Shown here piece after piece: positions 36,722 to 48,145 of a stretch of DNA of 64,000 nt (the first letter of the stretch is position 1; each line of letters opens with the position of its first letter). The stretch comes from Nageia nagi (Eukaryota; Pinophyta). The notes below the pieces were generated by a model. It worked only from the letters and a program-made list of their open reading frames with translations. It was not told the origin of the DNA and did not search any database. The position numbers were made by a program, and so were the translations under genes. Where the stretch lies: assembly GCA_050084985.1 (NCBI GenBank), contig JBITNC010000001.1, positions 26,784,001 to 26,848,000 of the forward strand, in the 5' to 3' direction.

Positions 36722-36994
36722 AAGGCTCCCTCTTTGATATCACATACAAATTTGGGGAGTAAAGTTATGCTATAAGATAGTGTTTAGGAGAAAAGTTTAG
36801 GAGGATTGTAAGAGTTCTTAATGGTGAATGAAGTGAGATCTAGTTAGTGGATGTATTCCTAGTTGGAGGAACCACTTACATCTTGTGTTATTTTGTGAGA
36901 TTGCTTTATGAGTTATTTATATGTGTTTGTAAGCTTTCAAGAGATCTTGCTTGTTTAGGATTTATATTATTAGTATTAGATTTGCCTTCACATC

Positions 36995-37010
36995 CTTGGT
37001 GTGGAAGCTC
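36995..37010 (+). other. Possible degenerate copia primer binding site
   Basis: CTTGGTGTGGAAGCTC lies four bases after the LTR end. It keeps TTGGT and AGCTC of the plant site TTGGTATCAGAGCTC but differs at five central bases, so the call is weak. Confidence 0.35.
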
Positions 37011-37672
37011 TTTTAAAATTGGAGGTCCTCATTCTTTATCCTTTACTCCATTATGAGGTAAAAGTGCTTGAAAGGTATAACCTTCCTCTCTTTATCTTGG
37101 ATTACTAACATATTTTGTGTTATGTTATTCCTTTTTTTATATAAAATTTGCTTAAAGTAGCAATGTATTTTGATGTATTTTTTTATACTAACATGTTTCA
37201 TTGTTAGTTGCAATTTTAAAAATTACTTATTATATTGCTATAATTTTGCATATCCTTGATTTTTGAGGGTTTTATTATATCAAAAGTTTGAGCAAAAATA
37301 TATACTATATTTTTTTTCAATCAAAAATTATATGCAAAACTTCAATGAAAAGTTTATATATTGCTATTTTAATAGTTGTGCCTACCTTAGTTTCTACTAA
37401 ATACAAAAGGGGAGGGGTTGAAGTATGTATTAAAATTCTTATATGAAGAGGGTCAATTCCTTCATTTGAAAACTACAAATTTAATTTTTGCAGTTATAAG
37501 TTTTTTGTTGGAAGAATTATTTTTTCAATATATTAGTATAATCTATTAATATATATATATATATATATCCAACTAAAAGTTAAGGATTGCAAAAAAAAAA
37601 ATTGTATAAAGGTTTGATTCAAAGTCCTTCATTATCCTTTGAAATTTTCAAAAAATATTTCTACTCTCCACA

Positions 37673-38380
37673 TTGGTGCAACTTTTGATCCTTTTTTTTT
37701 CACTTCTCAACTCCATTGTTCATCCATTCGCTCAAGCCAATGACTTGCCTGTCCCCTGCTCTGCTCGTCAGGGCCATTGCCCATGCATGGCCCTAACTCA
37801 TCACCCTTTCTCTTCATTTTCTCTCTTGGTTCCTTGCTCTCATGAAGACCTCTACTCAATGGGCACTATCCTCCTTCTTACCCTCCCCTACCTACAATTG
37901 CACCTCTCTCATGGCTACACCATTATGCACACCACCAACTCCTTGCATGCAGCATTGCCAGCAAAATTGTAGCCATCAGCACTCAAATGTTGCTAATATG
38001 GTACTTTAAATGTCTAATCAAATAGCCCTCTCCTCCTCATATTTTTAAAAAAGGGAATATGTGAAGGCAGAGCTAACATTTGAATGTCTCCTCTACACAA
38101 GTGTCTATCGCTAGATGGAGATGGGAAGGGTGTAGCCCCTAGATGGAAATGGGAAGATTATAGCCATTGCATGGTTACTTTGTATCCTAATGGCTTCTAT
38201 TTCTCATCTTGCCTTTCACCCTCGCAGATCTTTGCGACCTTCCCCACTCGTAGCCTATTTTTTTTAAAGACTCCTTTCTTTTTCCTACCCACTCTCTGCA
38301 ATTCTTTAATGAACCTGCCATCATTTAATTTAGTTCAATTTTATGCTTGGGGTAAAAATCTTTTTAGAGAGGAGTAAACT
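37673..38380 (+). other. GC-richer block with two open frames, origin unknown
   Basis: Open frames of 99 codons (37673-37972) and 97 codons (38084-38377) lie in different frames of a block visibly richer in C and G than its surroundings. The first starts with a hydrophobic stretch (LLILFFSLLNSIVHPFA) that could pass as a signal peptide, then is Pro/Cys/His-rich. I recognise neither. It may be a captured host fragment or a chance open stretch in pyrimidine-rich DNA. Confidence 0.3.
38112..38163 (+). repeat. Short tandem duplication, about 27 bp unit
   Basis: CTAGATGGAGATGGGAAG...TGTAGCC is followed by CTAGATGGAAATGGGAAG...TATAGCC. Confidence 0.7.
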
Positions 38381-38819
38381 CTACATTCAAATGTAATGCT
38401 TATCATCATTTTTTTTATCATCATAAGTTATGGTAAATTTATTAATTTTAGCTACAATTGACTTTTGCCATAAATTGCACAATTGTCTTTAGTCTTAAAA
38501 TATTTAAATAGTGTATTAAAAATTATTAATTAGCATTCTTTTACCTTACTACTTAGGTAAAGATAATAATTTTTTTCCTTAGTTAAATTTCCTAAGGTTA
38601 AAATTGCAAAGTCAATAATTTTTGAAGGGCTTTTTTTTTTAATCAAATAAGGGGGAATTTTTTATTATTGTTGTTTACTTAAAAAAGAGATTAGAATGCA
38701 TACCTATATTAAAATTTCTTGAATGTATGAATAGATTTTTTTTAGATCTCTCTAAATCATTCATTTGTTTATAATTAAGTATTTTGTTTTAAGATAAACT
38801 TATACAAATTAAAAGGAAA

Positions 38820-39000
38820 TGATGCATGCTTATTAATGATGGATACTTAATTTTCTTTTAAGTTATGGGATTGATGCATGCTAAGTATTTTCTTATGCAA
38901 AGTGAATGGACTTGTGCAAATTATGGCATTTCTATCCTTATGCAAAGTTAACTTAATTGATGATGCATGCTTATTTCTTTTAATGATGCATGCTTAAGTA
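38820..39000 (+). repeat. Cluster of TGATGCATGC motifs
   Basis: The motif GATGCATGCT occurs four times in 180 bases, interleaved with TTATGCAAAGT and TGCAAATTATGG. It looks like an old, disrupted tandem repeat. Confidence 0.6.
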
Positions 39001-39898
39001 TTTATCATTTTTTTTTGCAAAGTTAATTTATGCAAATTATGGACTTATGTAAAGATATCCTTTAGGGGTTAGTAAACAAAACCCATTGGACTCTTAAGGT
39101 TCCAAGTTATGAATGGATGATATTTAATTTATGCTCTTTACTTCATGTTTAGCATTTTTTTTCTTTCTTTGCTTATGCAAATAAAAATGCAAACATTGAA
39201 ATGAGCAATGCCCTAAAATGAACACATTCATACATACATTTCATAACATGACTTGTTTGGGGAGCCATGAGGTGAAGATAAGTGAACTGTAGCCTTTAAG
39301 TTCGATGATCTAAATGGTGAAAAATTTGTACTTCTCAATTACCCCTAATTCCTCTGTTGGTCTAGACATAACTCCAACAGGTGGATAGGCATGTGATTAG
39401 TGATACCACATATCTACACATCCATTTAGGGATTATCTTGATAACTTAGAAGGATAACTTGAAACCTAAATAAGATTAATAATTTGGTTGATCTAATAAA
39501 TATCATAATCTTGAAAAATAGTAGGTACTTTTTGTGAGAAAGTATAATACAGACCAAAGTGAACTGATTGAGGATTGGTAGTACTTGGGCTCTTCTTGTG
39601 TGGGCATCCAAGTGAAGGCCAAATTTTAGAAAAAAAAATAAGCCTTAACAATGTCACTTTGCATCTACAATGAGAAATGTATTTGCGTACATGGGTTATT
39701 ATTTTAGTTGTAAAATATTTGCATTTGTGAATCAAATTAAGCATGTCTTTGTTAATTAAATGTAACATATGAAACTTAAATGTTGTTTATTAAACCACAT
39801 GCTTATTATTTTTTCACACTCTTGTGTAAAAAATAGGAGACTCCTTTTTACACAAACACATTCTTGATAGTTCCAACTTTGGTATTTGAGAACCTTAA

Positions 39899-40740
39899 AT
39901 GAGAGTTGAATTACAAGTAAAAAAGCTTTGGCAAATAGCGAATGAGAACCTTGTACCTCGTATAGATGAGAAGGCACTAGAGGCTTACAACATGAAGAAT
40001 GAGTTGGCAAACTTCATGATCTTTTTTGCAATTTTAGATGATATGCTCCTAATGATTTTTTCTTCAACCTCGATAAAGGAAGCTTAGCATAAGCTTAAGC
40101 AAATCTACCTTGCTTCAAAATTTTCAAGAAGGTTTACCATTCTCTAAAAGTTGCTTCAACTCATCAAGGGGAAGATGAAAATGTGGCTATCTACTTGGAT
40201 AAAATCATTAACCTTAGTATCCAACTTATTGCTTGTAGGTGCAATTAAATCAATGATGAGTTCATGGTCTTTATCATTCTCTAAAACTTTTCTTCAAAGT
40301 TTGGTAACTTTGTGATGGCTATAGAAATAAGGCTTGATGATGAAGAAAAAGTTTTCTCCCTTAAGAATCTTTGTAGGCTCTTTTTAAAGCATGAGGAAAC
40401 CTGTAACAAAAAGGTATTAATTTCTTCTCCTAAAGATAATAACATTGCTCTTAAAGCAACCAAAACTCCTTTTAATAAGAAGTTCAACCATCAAAAGAAA
40501 CATTATCCTTCTTCCTCGAAAAGGTTTGAGAAAAGAGGCAATGACAATAATAATAGTAGGAATAATGGCAACAACAAGAACAACAATTACCATTTCAAGC
40601 AAAGAGATGAAAAAGAAAAGCAAAAGTTTGATGGTAATTATAACTATTATGGCATCCAAGGTCACAAAGTTGATTGCTACAAAAAGAAAAAAGAGAAAAA
40701 GAACAAATATAATAGAAATGTAAAGAACTTCAAAGAAAAG
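39899..40740 (+). pseudogene. Copia gag
   Basis: The N-terminal part (39920-40160) reads LWQIANENLVPRIDEKALEA and then IKEA.HKLKQIYLASKFS, the copia-type gag polypeptide pattern. The frame 40312-40923 continues with a Lys/Asn-rich linker and a zinc knuckle near 40633-40690, YNYYGIQGHKVDCYK, in which the first two Cys of CCHC have become Tyr (TGT to TAT, i.e. G to A). Gag would package the element RNA. Frameshifts and stops lie near 40087 and 40140-40310. Confidence 0.85.
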
Positions 40741-41130
40741 GAGAATATTCAAGCTAGTTTTGCTATGATGTTTTACTTTATATCTTGCATTTTTTTATCT
40801 GATTGGATTATTGACTCTAGTTGCACTAATTACCTATGCTTTGAAAAGGAAAAATTTGAGAACTTTCACAAGTATAGAAAAGATGCAATTGTGATAGGTG
40901 ATAACTCTACCCTTGAAGTCTAAGGAATTAGGAGTGTGTTGATTCATAGAAAGGTTTTTGACAATGTGCTCTATGTTTCTAAGCTTAGGATGAACCTTAT
41001 CTCCATGATCCAAGTTGCTAGAAAAGGGTACTTTTTTGAGTTTGACTCTCAATATTGGTGTATTAAGAAAGGACTTGCTACGTTGGTTAAAAGATCAGTG
41101 AAAGATGATCTATATATTATAGATCAAATT
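40741..41130 (+). pseudogene. Copia protease and pre-integrase region
   Basis: WIIDSSCTNYLCF near 40804-40842 matches the copia protease WIIDSGATNHM with the catalytic Gly of DSG changed to Ser and HM to YL. The following VIGDNS and, after a stop at 40921, VLYVSKLRMNLIS and FDSQYWCI are the standard text between protease and integrase. The enzyme would process the single copia polyprotein. Confidence 0.85.
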
Positions 41131-42100
41131 CCATCAAAGATATGTCTTGCTACAAGTGTGTGTTCTAAAGGCAATCTTTGGCACCAATGTTTAGGGCACC
41201 TTAACTATAAGAGTATTCAAATCATGAAAGACTAAGAACTTGTGGAAGGTTTTCCTTCAATTTCATCTTCAATTGGTCTATGTGAAAAGTGCATCTTCGG
41301 TAAGATACATAAGCAAAATTTTGAAAAAGATAAGATAACAAGGGCATCTCAATATCTTCAACTTGTGCATTTAGATTTGATAGGTCCATTTTAGACTAAG
41401 TCACTTGAAGGAGCATCTTACGTATTAACATTCATTGATGACTTTAGTAGGATGACCTTTGGGTATCTACTTGATAACAAGGATCAAACCTTTGAGAGTT
41501 TCAAAAATTTTAAGGCCTTAGTTGAAAATCAAACTAACTTTAAAATCAAGATGTTGAGATCATATAATGGAAGAGAATATAATAGCAATGAGTTTAATGT
41601 ATGTTACATTAATTATGGAATCAAGAGGTAATTTACAATTTCTTACACTCCTTAGTAGAATGGTGTTGCCTATAAGAAAAATAAGATAGTTATAGAAATA
41701 GCTAGATGCATGTTGGGTAATCTTCTTAATTTCTTGTAGGGTGAAGCTATGAGCACTACTATTTACACCTTGAATAGGTGTTCCATAAAATTCATTCAGG
41801 GTAAAACTCTTTTTGATGCATGGTTAGGAAACCCTAACATTTCTCACCTTAGGGTGTTTGGTTGTGAAACATTCTCCTACATTATTTCTAAGAAAAGAAA
41901 AAAGTTAGATAAAAGAGCTTAAAAGAGCTTAAAAGTGCATCCTTGTGGGTTATGATAGTCAGCATAGAAGCAACAAACTCTAATTTTCATCTTTTAAAGT
42001 AGTATTTATTTCAATGGATTTAAAGTTTAATGAACTTCCTGAAGATATGCTTCTAATGAGGATGTTTATGATCTAGAGGAATCTTTAGTTGCACCTAGTT
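41131..42100 (+). pseudogene. Copia integrase
   Basis: The zinc finger is readable as LWHQCLGHLNYKS then CEKCIFGK. The core has LVHLDLIGPF (first catalytic Asp intact), TFIDDFSRMTFGYLL and LRSYNGREY, where the second catalytic Asp is now Tyr. The QQNGVAERKN motif reads QNGVAYKKNK, so the catalytic Glu is also lost. Three Trp codons (GPFWTK, FWGEA and others) are TAG. The C-terminal FLGNPNI.LRVFGCE block is near 41820-41870. Inactive on several counts. Confidence 0.85.
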
Positions 42101-42239
42101 GGTTAAATATTGATGTAAATAAGTCACCTTAGAAATAAAATTATCCAACATAAAGGGTAATAAGGAGCATGACCTTGAACAAATCTTTATTTACTAAGAT
42201 TAACAACAAGAATGAGCCCTCAAACTTCAAAAAAGCTTC

Positions 42240-42960
42240 TAAACACAAGTGCTAGATGGAAGCCATGAAAGTGGAGTATGAGGTGCTTCTAAAAATAAAA
42301 CTTGAGATTTGATTCCTTATTCTAATAAGAAGAATGTGATTGGTAATAAGTGGATCTATAAGGTCAAGTTCAATTCTATTGAAGATATTAATAAATACAA
42401 GGTAAGGTTAGTAGCTAAAGATTTTGCTCAAAAATATGGTGTAGATTATTAGGAAACCTTTACTTCCATAGCAAAGATGTCTAAAGATGGAAAAATTTTC
42501 AACTTAACATCAAGAGTGCATTCTTTAATGGTGACTTAGATGCAAAAATCTTCATGAATCAACCAAAAGGATTTATTGTGGAAGGTAAAGAATCCTTTGT
42601 ATGAAAGCTAAAGAAGTCATTGTATGGACTTAAGCAAGCACCTAAAGCTTGGCATAAGAAGATTTCAGGATATTTTGTAGACATTGGTTTCTCCAAGTGC
42701 TTTTCAAACTCTGATTTATATGTGCTCACTCAAAGAGAAGATGTGGTCTTGATTCTTCTTTATGTGGATGATCTTTTGATTACTAGAAATAATGATGAAA
42801 TCATTCAAGAGTGCATATCCAAACTTAAAGTAACATTTGAAATAGTTGATCTTAGTCTCTTGCACTACTATCTTGGAATGCAAGTGTATCAATATAAGAA
42901 TTGTACTATCTTAGTCAACCTAAGTATATATCATACATCTTGCAAAAGTTCATAATGGAG
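42240..42960 (+). pseudogene. Copia reverse transcriptase
   Basis: Begins with CWMEAMKVEYEVLLK, then NKWIYKVKFNSIEDINKYKV and LVAKDFAQKYGVDY. A deletion of about 25 codons follows near 42480. The frame 42620-42955 has YGLKQAPKAWHKKI, SDLYVLTQRED and an intact YVDD (LLYVDDLLIT), then LLHYYLGMQV. Domain order protease-integrase-reverse transcriptase is the defining Ty1/copia order. Confidence 0.9.
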
Positions 42961-43700
42961 GAGTGTAGACATGCTGCTATTATAATCTCTCTTGGAATCA
43001 CTATTTCTCTTAGCTCCAACTCTCAATTGGTTGATGCTATAGCTTACAGGCAATTAAATGGTAGTCTTTTGTATTTAACTATCTTCAAGCTAGATATTAC
43101 CTTTGTAGTGAATCTAATGGCATGATTCATGCAGAAACCATATGTTGAGCACCTCAATGTGATTAAACAAATCTTAAGGTATGTTGTAGGGTCTAAGGAT
43201 CTTACACTCAAGTATTTTAGATTTTCTTCATTTATTCTCTTTAGATTCTCATATTCTAACTATGAGGGAGATAGAGATGATAAGAAATCAACCTTTGCAT
43301 ATGTGTTTAGCATTGGTGCAGGTGCTATCTCTTAGGCTTCCAAGAAGCAACCCATTATTTCTCTCTCCACCATAAAATTTGAATACCATGCCATGTCTAT
43401 TATAGCCCAAGAAGCTATTTGGCTAAGGCATATTATGAAAGAAATTGGATATGAGCAAGTTGGATCATCTTTGATTTCTTTAGATAATCAATCAACTATT
43501 TCTTTGGCTTAGAATCTTGTATTCCATCAAAGAACAAAACATATGAAAATCCAAGCACATTTTATCAGGGAGAAGGTTCTTAATGGCATCATACACCTAA
43601 AGTATGGTCCATCCACTTTGAACTCTATTGATTGGTTTACCAAGCCCCTCTTGGAAGCTCAGTTCTGAAAGCTTAGGGATGTTATCGAGTTGATGAAGTT
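42961..43700 (+). pseudogene. Copia RNase H and pol end
   Basis: The sequence continues with AYRQLNGSLLYLTIFKLDI and HLNVIKQILRYVVGSKDLTL, then YSNYEGDRDDKKSTFAYVF (normally the SDAD/W.GD..D..ST.G motif; the Asp is replaced by Asn), SKKQPIISLSTIKFEYHAM, an LRHIMKEIG block, LDNQSTISLA and HQRTKHMKIQAHFIREKV. It closes with DWFTKPLLEAQF. Two Trp positions are TAG. Confidence 0.88.
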
Positions 43701-44424
43701 GCCCTCAAGGGGAAGTGAAGTTTGAATTCTTGTATTGAATTCATGTTTATGATGATAAATTCACCCCTAAGAGAATTTTATGCTATATAATGTTGATTTT
43801 TTTGTACACCTTCATGGTAAGTTCGCTCTATAAGAGGAACTTGTTATACAAATTTTAGAGCAAAAAAATTGGCCAATGTAGCACTATTTAGTTATCCATG
43901 TGTGAAGAACTCTTATGTGTCTTTTGACACTATTTAGTTATCTATATGTGAGGAATTCATATGTGCATGCTCTATTTTGCAATGATAATCAACACATATT
44001 TTATATACAATAGGTGACTATGAGTTTTGGCTTGGTATCTTCGTGATGACTTATAGTTCACCATTGATCAATTCATGATGGCATTTGTGTGATTCATCTA
44101 TATTAGTTAATATGAATATATTTTATCTAACTGATCTTTTATTTGAGGTACTTATGACTTGCAGGTTCCTTTGAGATTACAAGTAACTTACTTCAGGTAT
44201 GCAAGCTCTTAAAGACTCTTCATGAATTCTAGTTGAATGACTACTTCATGTATATTGAAACTGATTATCGTTAATGATTGTATTTGGCAAAGTAGTGAGT
44301 CTCAAATTAGATCTTTCTCACTTTATAAATATGTAAAACATTCTCATCTTCATTGTATCTATTTGGAGAATAACTCTTTTACTTTCTCTCTTTCTTCTCT
44401 CTTATTCACTCTATCCCAATATTG
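43701..44424 (+). other. Copia 3' untranslated region
   Basis: About 720 bases between the pol end and the polypurine tract with no coding motif. GAACTC(T/A)TATGTG and ACTATTTAGTTATC(C/T)ATATGTG are repeated near 43890-43975, a short local duplication. Confidence 0.55.
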
Positions 44425-44437
44425 CATTAAGGGATAG
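44425..44437 (+). other. Copia polypurine tract
   Basis: CATTAAGGGATAG immediately before the 3' LTR start TGTTGAAATG. Confidence 0.65.
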
Positions 44438-44936
44438 TGTTGAAATGTATATGGCATTATTGTAAAGGTTTTGTAATAATATTCTATGTAAGTTCACTAA
44501 TACTTAAGGGTATCATTTGATACCTTAAGTATTTAAGTGAATATGATAATGTAACTTATCCTACACTCCATGTCATGAGCATGCCCCTTGGGTAAAAGGA
44601 TGTGCATGTCATGCTTTTGTACATTGGGTAAAAGGGTGATCCAAAAAGAGATTTTGGCCTATAAATAGAAGGCTCCCTCTTTGGATCAGATACCAATTTG
44701 TGGAGTAAATTTATGCTATAGGATAGTGTTTAGGAGAAAAGTTTAAGAATATTGTAAGAGTGCATATTGGTGAATGAAGTGAGATCTAGTTAGCGGATGT
44801 ACTCCTAGTTGGAGGAACCACTTACATCTTGAGTTATCTTTGTGAGATTGCTTTGTCAGTTATTTAGATGTTATTTGTGAGCTTTCATATGATCTTGGGA
44901 GTTTAGAGTTGTTTAGTTTATATTGCAACTCCTTCA
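44438..44936 (+). mobile_element. Ty1/copia element: 3' LTR, 499 bp
   Basis: Pairs with 36491-36990, keeping the hairpin (44499-44533), TATA box (44659-44668) and terminal CCTTCA. The bases flanking the element (ACCTG on the left, TCGCC on the right) are not a target duplication. Confidence 0.88.
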
Positions 44937-45559
44937 TCGCCAAGTCAATAGGGAGTAGAACGTTGACTTAGAAGGCTTGAAAGTGAAAATGAAAATTTTA
45001 TTCTAAAGTTCCTTTATATATTTTACAATTTACTAATAAAACTCTAAGGTCTCATTCCTTTCTCTTAGAGGTGACTAAAACCTTTATTTCATCCATTCAT
45101 AGTGCTTAAAATTATTTTAGATGCTTGTAATTTCTTTTTCAAAAAATATTGATGTTATTTTTACACTGTCAGTGGCATCCATTTCTTTGAATTAAATATG
45201 CATTCAATCCCTAATGGTCAAACATATTGAAAAACATGCCTTTGCCTTGCTTATCGCTTGTTTATGATTGAAATTGTATCATTTATATTATATAAAATTA
45301 TTAATATAAATATATGCTACGAGTAACATGGAATAAAATAAATTGGAAATTATTCTAAATGGGCTATTTCAATTTTTGTTGTCATGCATTTTATAGAATG
45401 CTCATTGCTATCATCATGTTGCTAGATATAATTAATTTCTATTGACAAAGCTTAATTTTATTTAAATTATGCATCAATTTTTCATCTTTCAATTTGCTTA
45501 TTGTTTATGCTTGGTTGTCAATTGAAAAAGCATATTACACTATCAATTGAGTGCGCATT
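44937..45559. other. Unassigned AT-rich stretch
   Basis: No coding motif and no clear match to the gag-only family. It does not continue the LTR fragment at 36143-36405, so the two flanks of the copia element are not adjoining sequence in any copy seen here. Confidence 0.4.
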
Positions 45560-46711
45560 TTATTTTGAAAAATCAAGTATCCTTTTCTACGCCACCAACG
45601 GTGTGAAGATTATAAAATTGCATGTTTTTTTAAACAATTGCAATGCTTACATATTGTTTATGATTTAAAAAGATGATTATTAGAATATTATTCAGATTGT
45701 AAAGATGAATTGAAAATGTTGAAGAATATTGCTATCTTATGTTTTCTCTAAAAATATTATGATAAATGGGAATGTTATTTTCTTTATAAACTGAAGCAAA
45801 ATAGTATAGATGATCATTAATTGAATATCCTTCAAATTTTTGCACATGAAATGGAAAAACTCACACCGTTAGTTACGTTTAATTGTTACAAATTTTTTAT
45901 ACTTGGGGTATATTGTAATTTTATTGAATTTCTACCCATATATATGATTTCTTCATACATATGTGTTACTTTATAAACAAGGATCAAAATTGCTAAAAAC
46001 ATGATCATAAAATTTTAGGCATACCACATCGCCAATGGCATGAATCTAAATTGAAAATTCATGCAAATTGAAATGTTGTAATGAAAGGCTAATAAATAAT
46101 TGAATATATGATGCATTGATGGAAATTGAATATAATGGTTCATTGATTTACTAATAATTATTTCATAGCCATGATCTTCCCATGAGCAAATATTGTATTG
46201 TTACAAGACATCACTATCATGTATCATTGGAAAGGTATTTATAGACTATGAGTTGTTTGTCACAGTAGTCTATAAATCATAGATATTGTAAGCTTGAGGA
46301 TTACAAAGAACCCATACACTTGCTCTTTATAGACTATGAGTTTTATGTCACAATAGTCTATGCATCATGGAATATTATATTAATTTCATCTTTACTATTT
46401 CCATTGCTTATTCTTCCATGGATGTGATCTATGCAGGTATATGTTGCTTTATTCTATAGGTATTATCCAGGTCAGTAGGATTGCCATCAACCGCTCACCT
46501 GATAGAGGGACTCCTATTTTTAACTTGCTTACCTAATGCAACATGAGCTAAGGGAAACCAAGACCAAAAGGGGGCAAACAACATACCATACTCGACATAT
46601 CAATCAAAATAGGGAAGTCCACTTTTCTGTTGAAATTTTTTTCTCTTCTCTAGACTTCTTTGGATTATACAATTTCAATATTTTTCATTACATATCTAAA
46701 GAGAGGTAAAA
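45560..46711 (+). mobile_element. Gag-only family: 3' tail of an upstream internal region
   Basis: Collinear with 50450-51474 and 55000-56021, including ATTGAATATC.TTCAAATT, CCATG.TCTTCCCATGAG, two TAGACTA hairpins (46242-46272 and 46330-46360) and GATAGAGGGACTC. It ends in the purine run CTAAAGAGAGGTAAAA next to LTR B. Confidence 0.8.
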
Positions 46712-47607
46712 TGTAGATGCCTAAAAATGATTTATTATTTATTTAATAAATCATATTTAGTACATTAAATGATTAAAATGTAATAATACATAAATCAAGA
46801 TAAAAATGCTATTACATTATAATACCATGTGCTAGGGTCAATGTAATATCATACACCATGGTTTATATTTTAAGTTATCTTGAATATTGGAATGATTATT
46901 ATTATTGTAATGTGTCAGCTTTCACTCTTTTTTATTTCCTTGTAGGTTATAAATACTAGAGGTGAAGGCTAGCATCCTTATTAGATCTCTTTGATATGTG
47001 GTTGTCCCAAATATTGTAACAATGATATCTCTTGACATCACCTATCTTTGTGATCTAGCATCAGAAAAAATTTCTAGCACATCCAACTAATTAGGAAAAC
47101 ATAGATAATGTGATCTAACATTGTACCAATGGTGTCTTATGAGTCCCATGTTCCACTCCCAGCAATGATATACAATTGTACTCCCTCTATAGTCCCATAG
47201 ATCATTCTTGGTTTCCCGTTGACATTAATAAAATTTCTTTCTTTCTACTATCTCTCTCTTACACATAACATGAAATTACTATTCATATGCTGTCAGTGGT
47301 GTATAAGATCTATGCATTCAATAGTGTGTACCTTCATGATCAGGAGGTCCAATATTTCAAGGAATGACTCATGTGCCTATTATAGAGAACTTTTTTTAGA
47401 GCTCATCTAAAGTCTGATCACAATCCTTCGAAGATTCATTGTAGTTCTACTTTGAGGATTGTACACAAATTAACTATCAACCTTGCTTTGTATTAGGTTT
47501 ATATGTTTTATGTATATTTCTTATAATTTGATAAAGAGTGCTTTTTATTCAGTATATCTAGTAGACCAATTTATTTATTTATGTATTTACACATTTTTGG
47601 ATCTACA
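46712..47607 (+). mobile_element. Gag-only family: LTR B
   Basis: TGTAGATGCC to GGATCTACA, 896 bp. It is about 180 bp longer than LTRs C and D because of extra sequence near 47060-47240. Downstream TTTTGGTGAATCTGATTG is the primer-binding side. Confidence 0.88.
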
Positions 47608-48145
47608 TTTTGGTGAATCTGATTGATCTTACAAACCCTAGAATTTTTCATTTTAGAGCATCGCTTTTTTTGAAGAGTCTTGCATTAGAAACCCTTGGTT
47701 TTATTTTTCTTTTTAGTTGAATTAATTTTCTCCAAATTTAGAAAATTTTATTACTTTGAAAAAAAAATATTTTTCTAAAAAATGTCACTATAGAAAAACC
47801 CAATTTTTGGAGGTCATTTTCTTCAATATGGTTGGATCTAGCATTAGAAAAATTTGTCCAAACCATATTTTGAATTTTTTTGATTTTTTTAGGTCTAAAT
47901 TAACATATTTTGAGTGATTTTGAAAATATTTTGTAAAAAACATCACATTTAAAAATCACAAATTTTGATAATATTTTGCAACAATTTGGTTACTTGTTTC
48001 ATGGTAAAAACTTGCTAAACCTATAGGTTATCATAGTAGGCAACTTTTTTAGATTAATTTGAGCTTTTTGCATGCATGTTTTCAGGATTTCTTAAGGTTT
48101 TCATATAAAAACATTTTTTTCATCTTCTTGCATTTTCTCATAGAT

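Larger units (their letters stand above)
36491..36990 (+). mobile_element. Ty1/copia element: 5' LTR, 500 bp
   Basis: Begins TGTTGGAATG and ends CCTTCA. Pairs with 44438-44936 (499 bp); by eye about 92% identical over the first 290 bases. It contains a TATA box and a conserved hairpin. Confidence 0.88.
37011..39898 (+). other. Copia leader, 2.9 kb, no recognised domain
   Basis: Unusually long spacer between LTR and gag. It holds an AT dinucleotide run near 37548-37568, a GC-richer block at 37673-38380, a short tandem duplication at 38112-38163, and scattered TGATGCATGC motifs at 38820-39000. Nothing in it resembles gag or pol. Confidence 0.5.

Noticed and set aside
37546-37568. AT dinucleotide run
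   Set aside because: An ordinary short microsatellite with no further significance.
40417-40752. 111-codon minus-strand hydrophobic frame
   Set aside because: Antisense of the Lys/Asn-rich copia gag, which is clearly the real reading.
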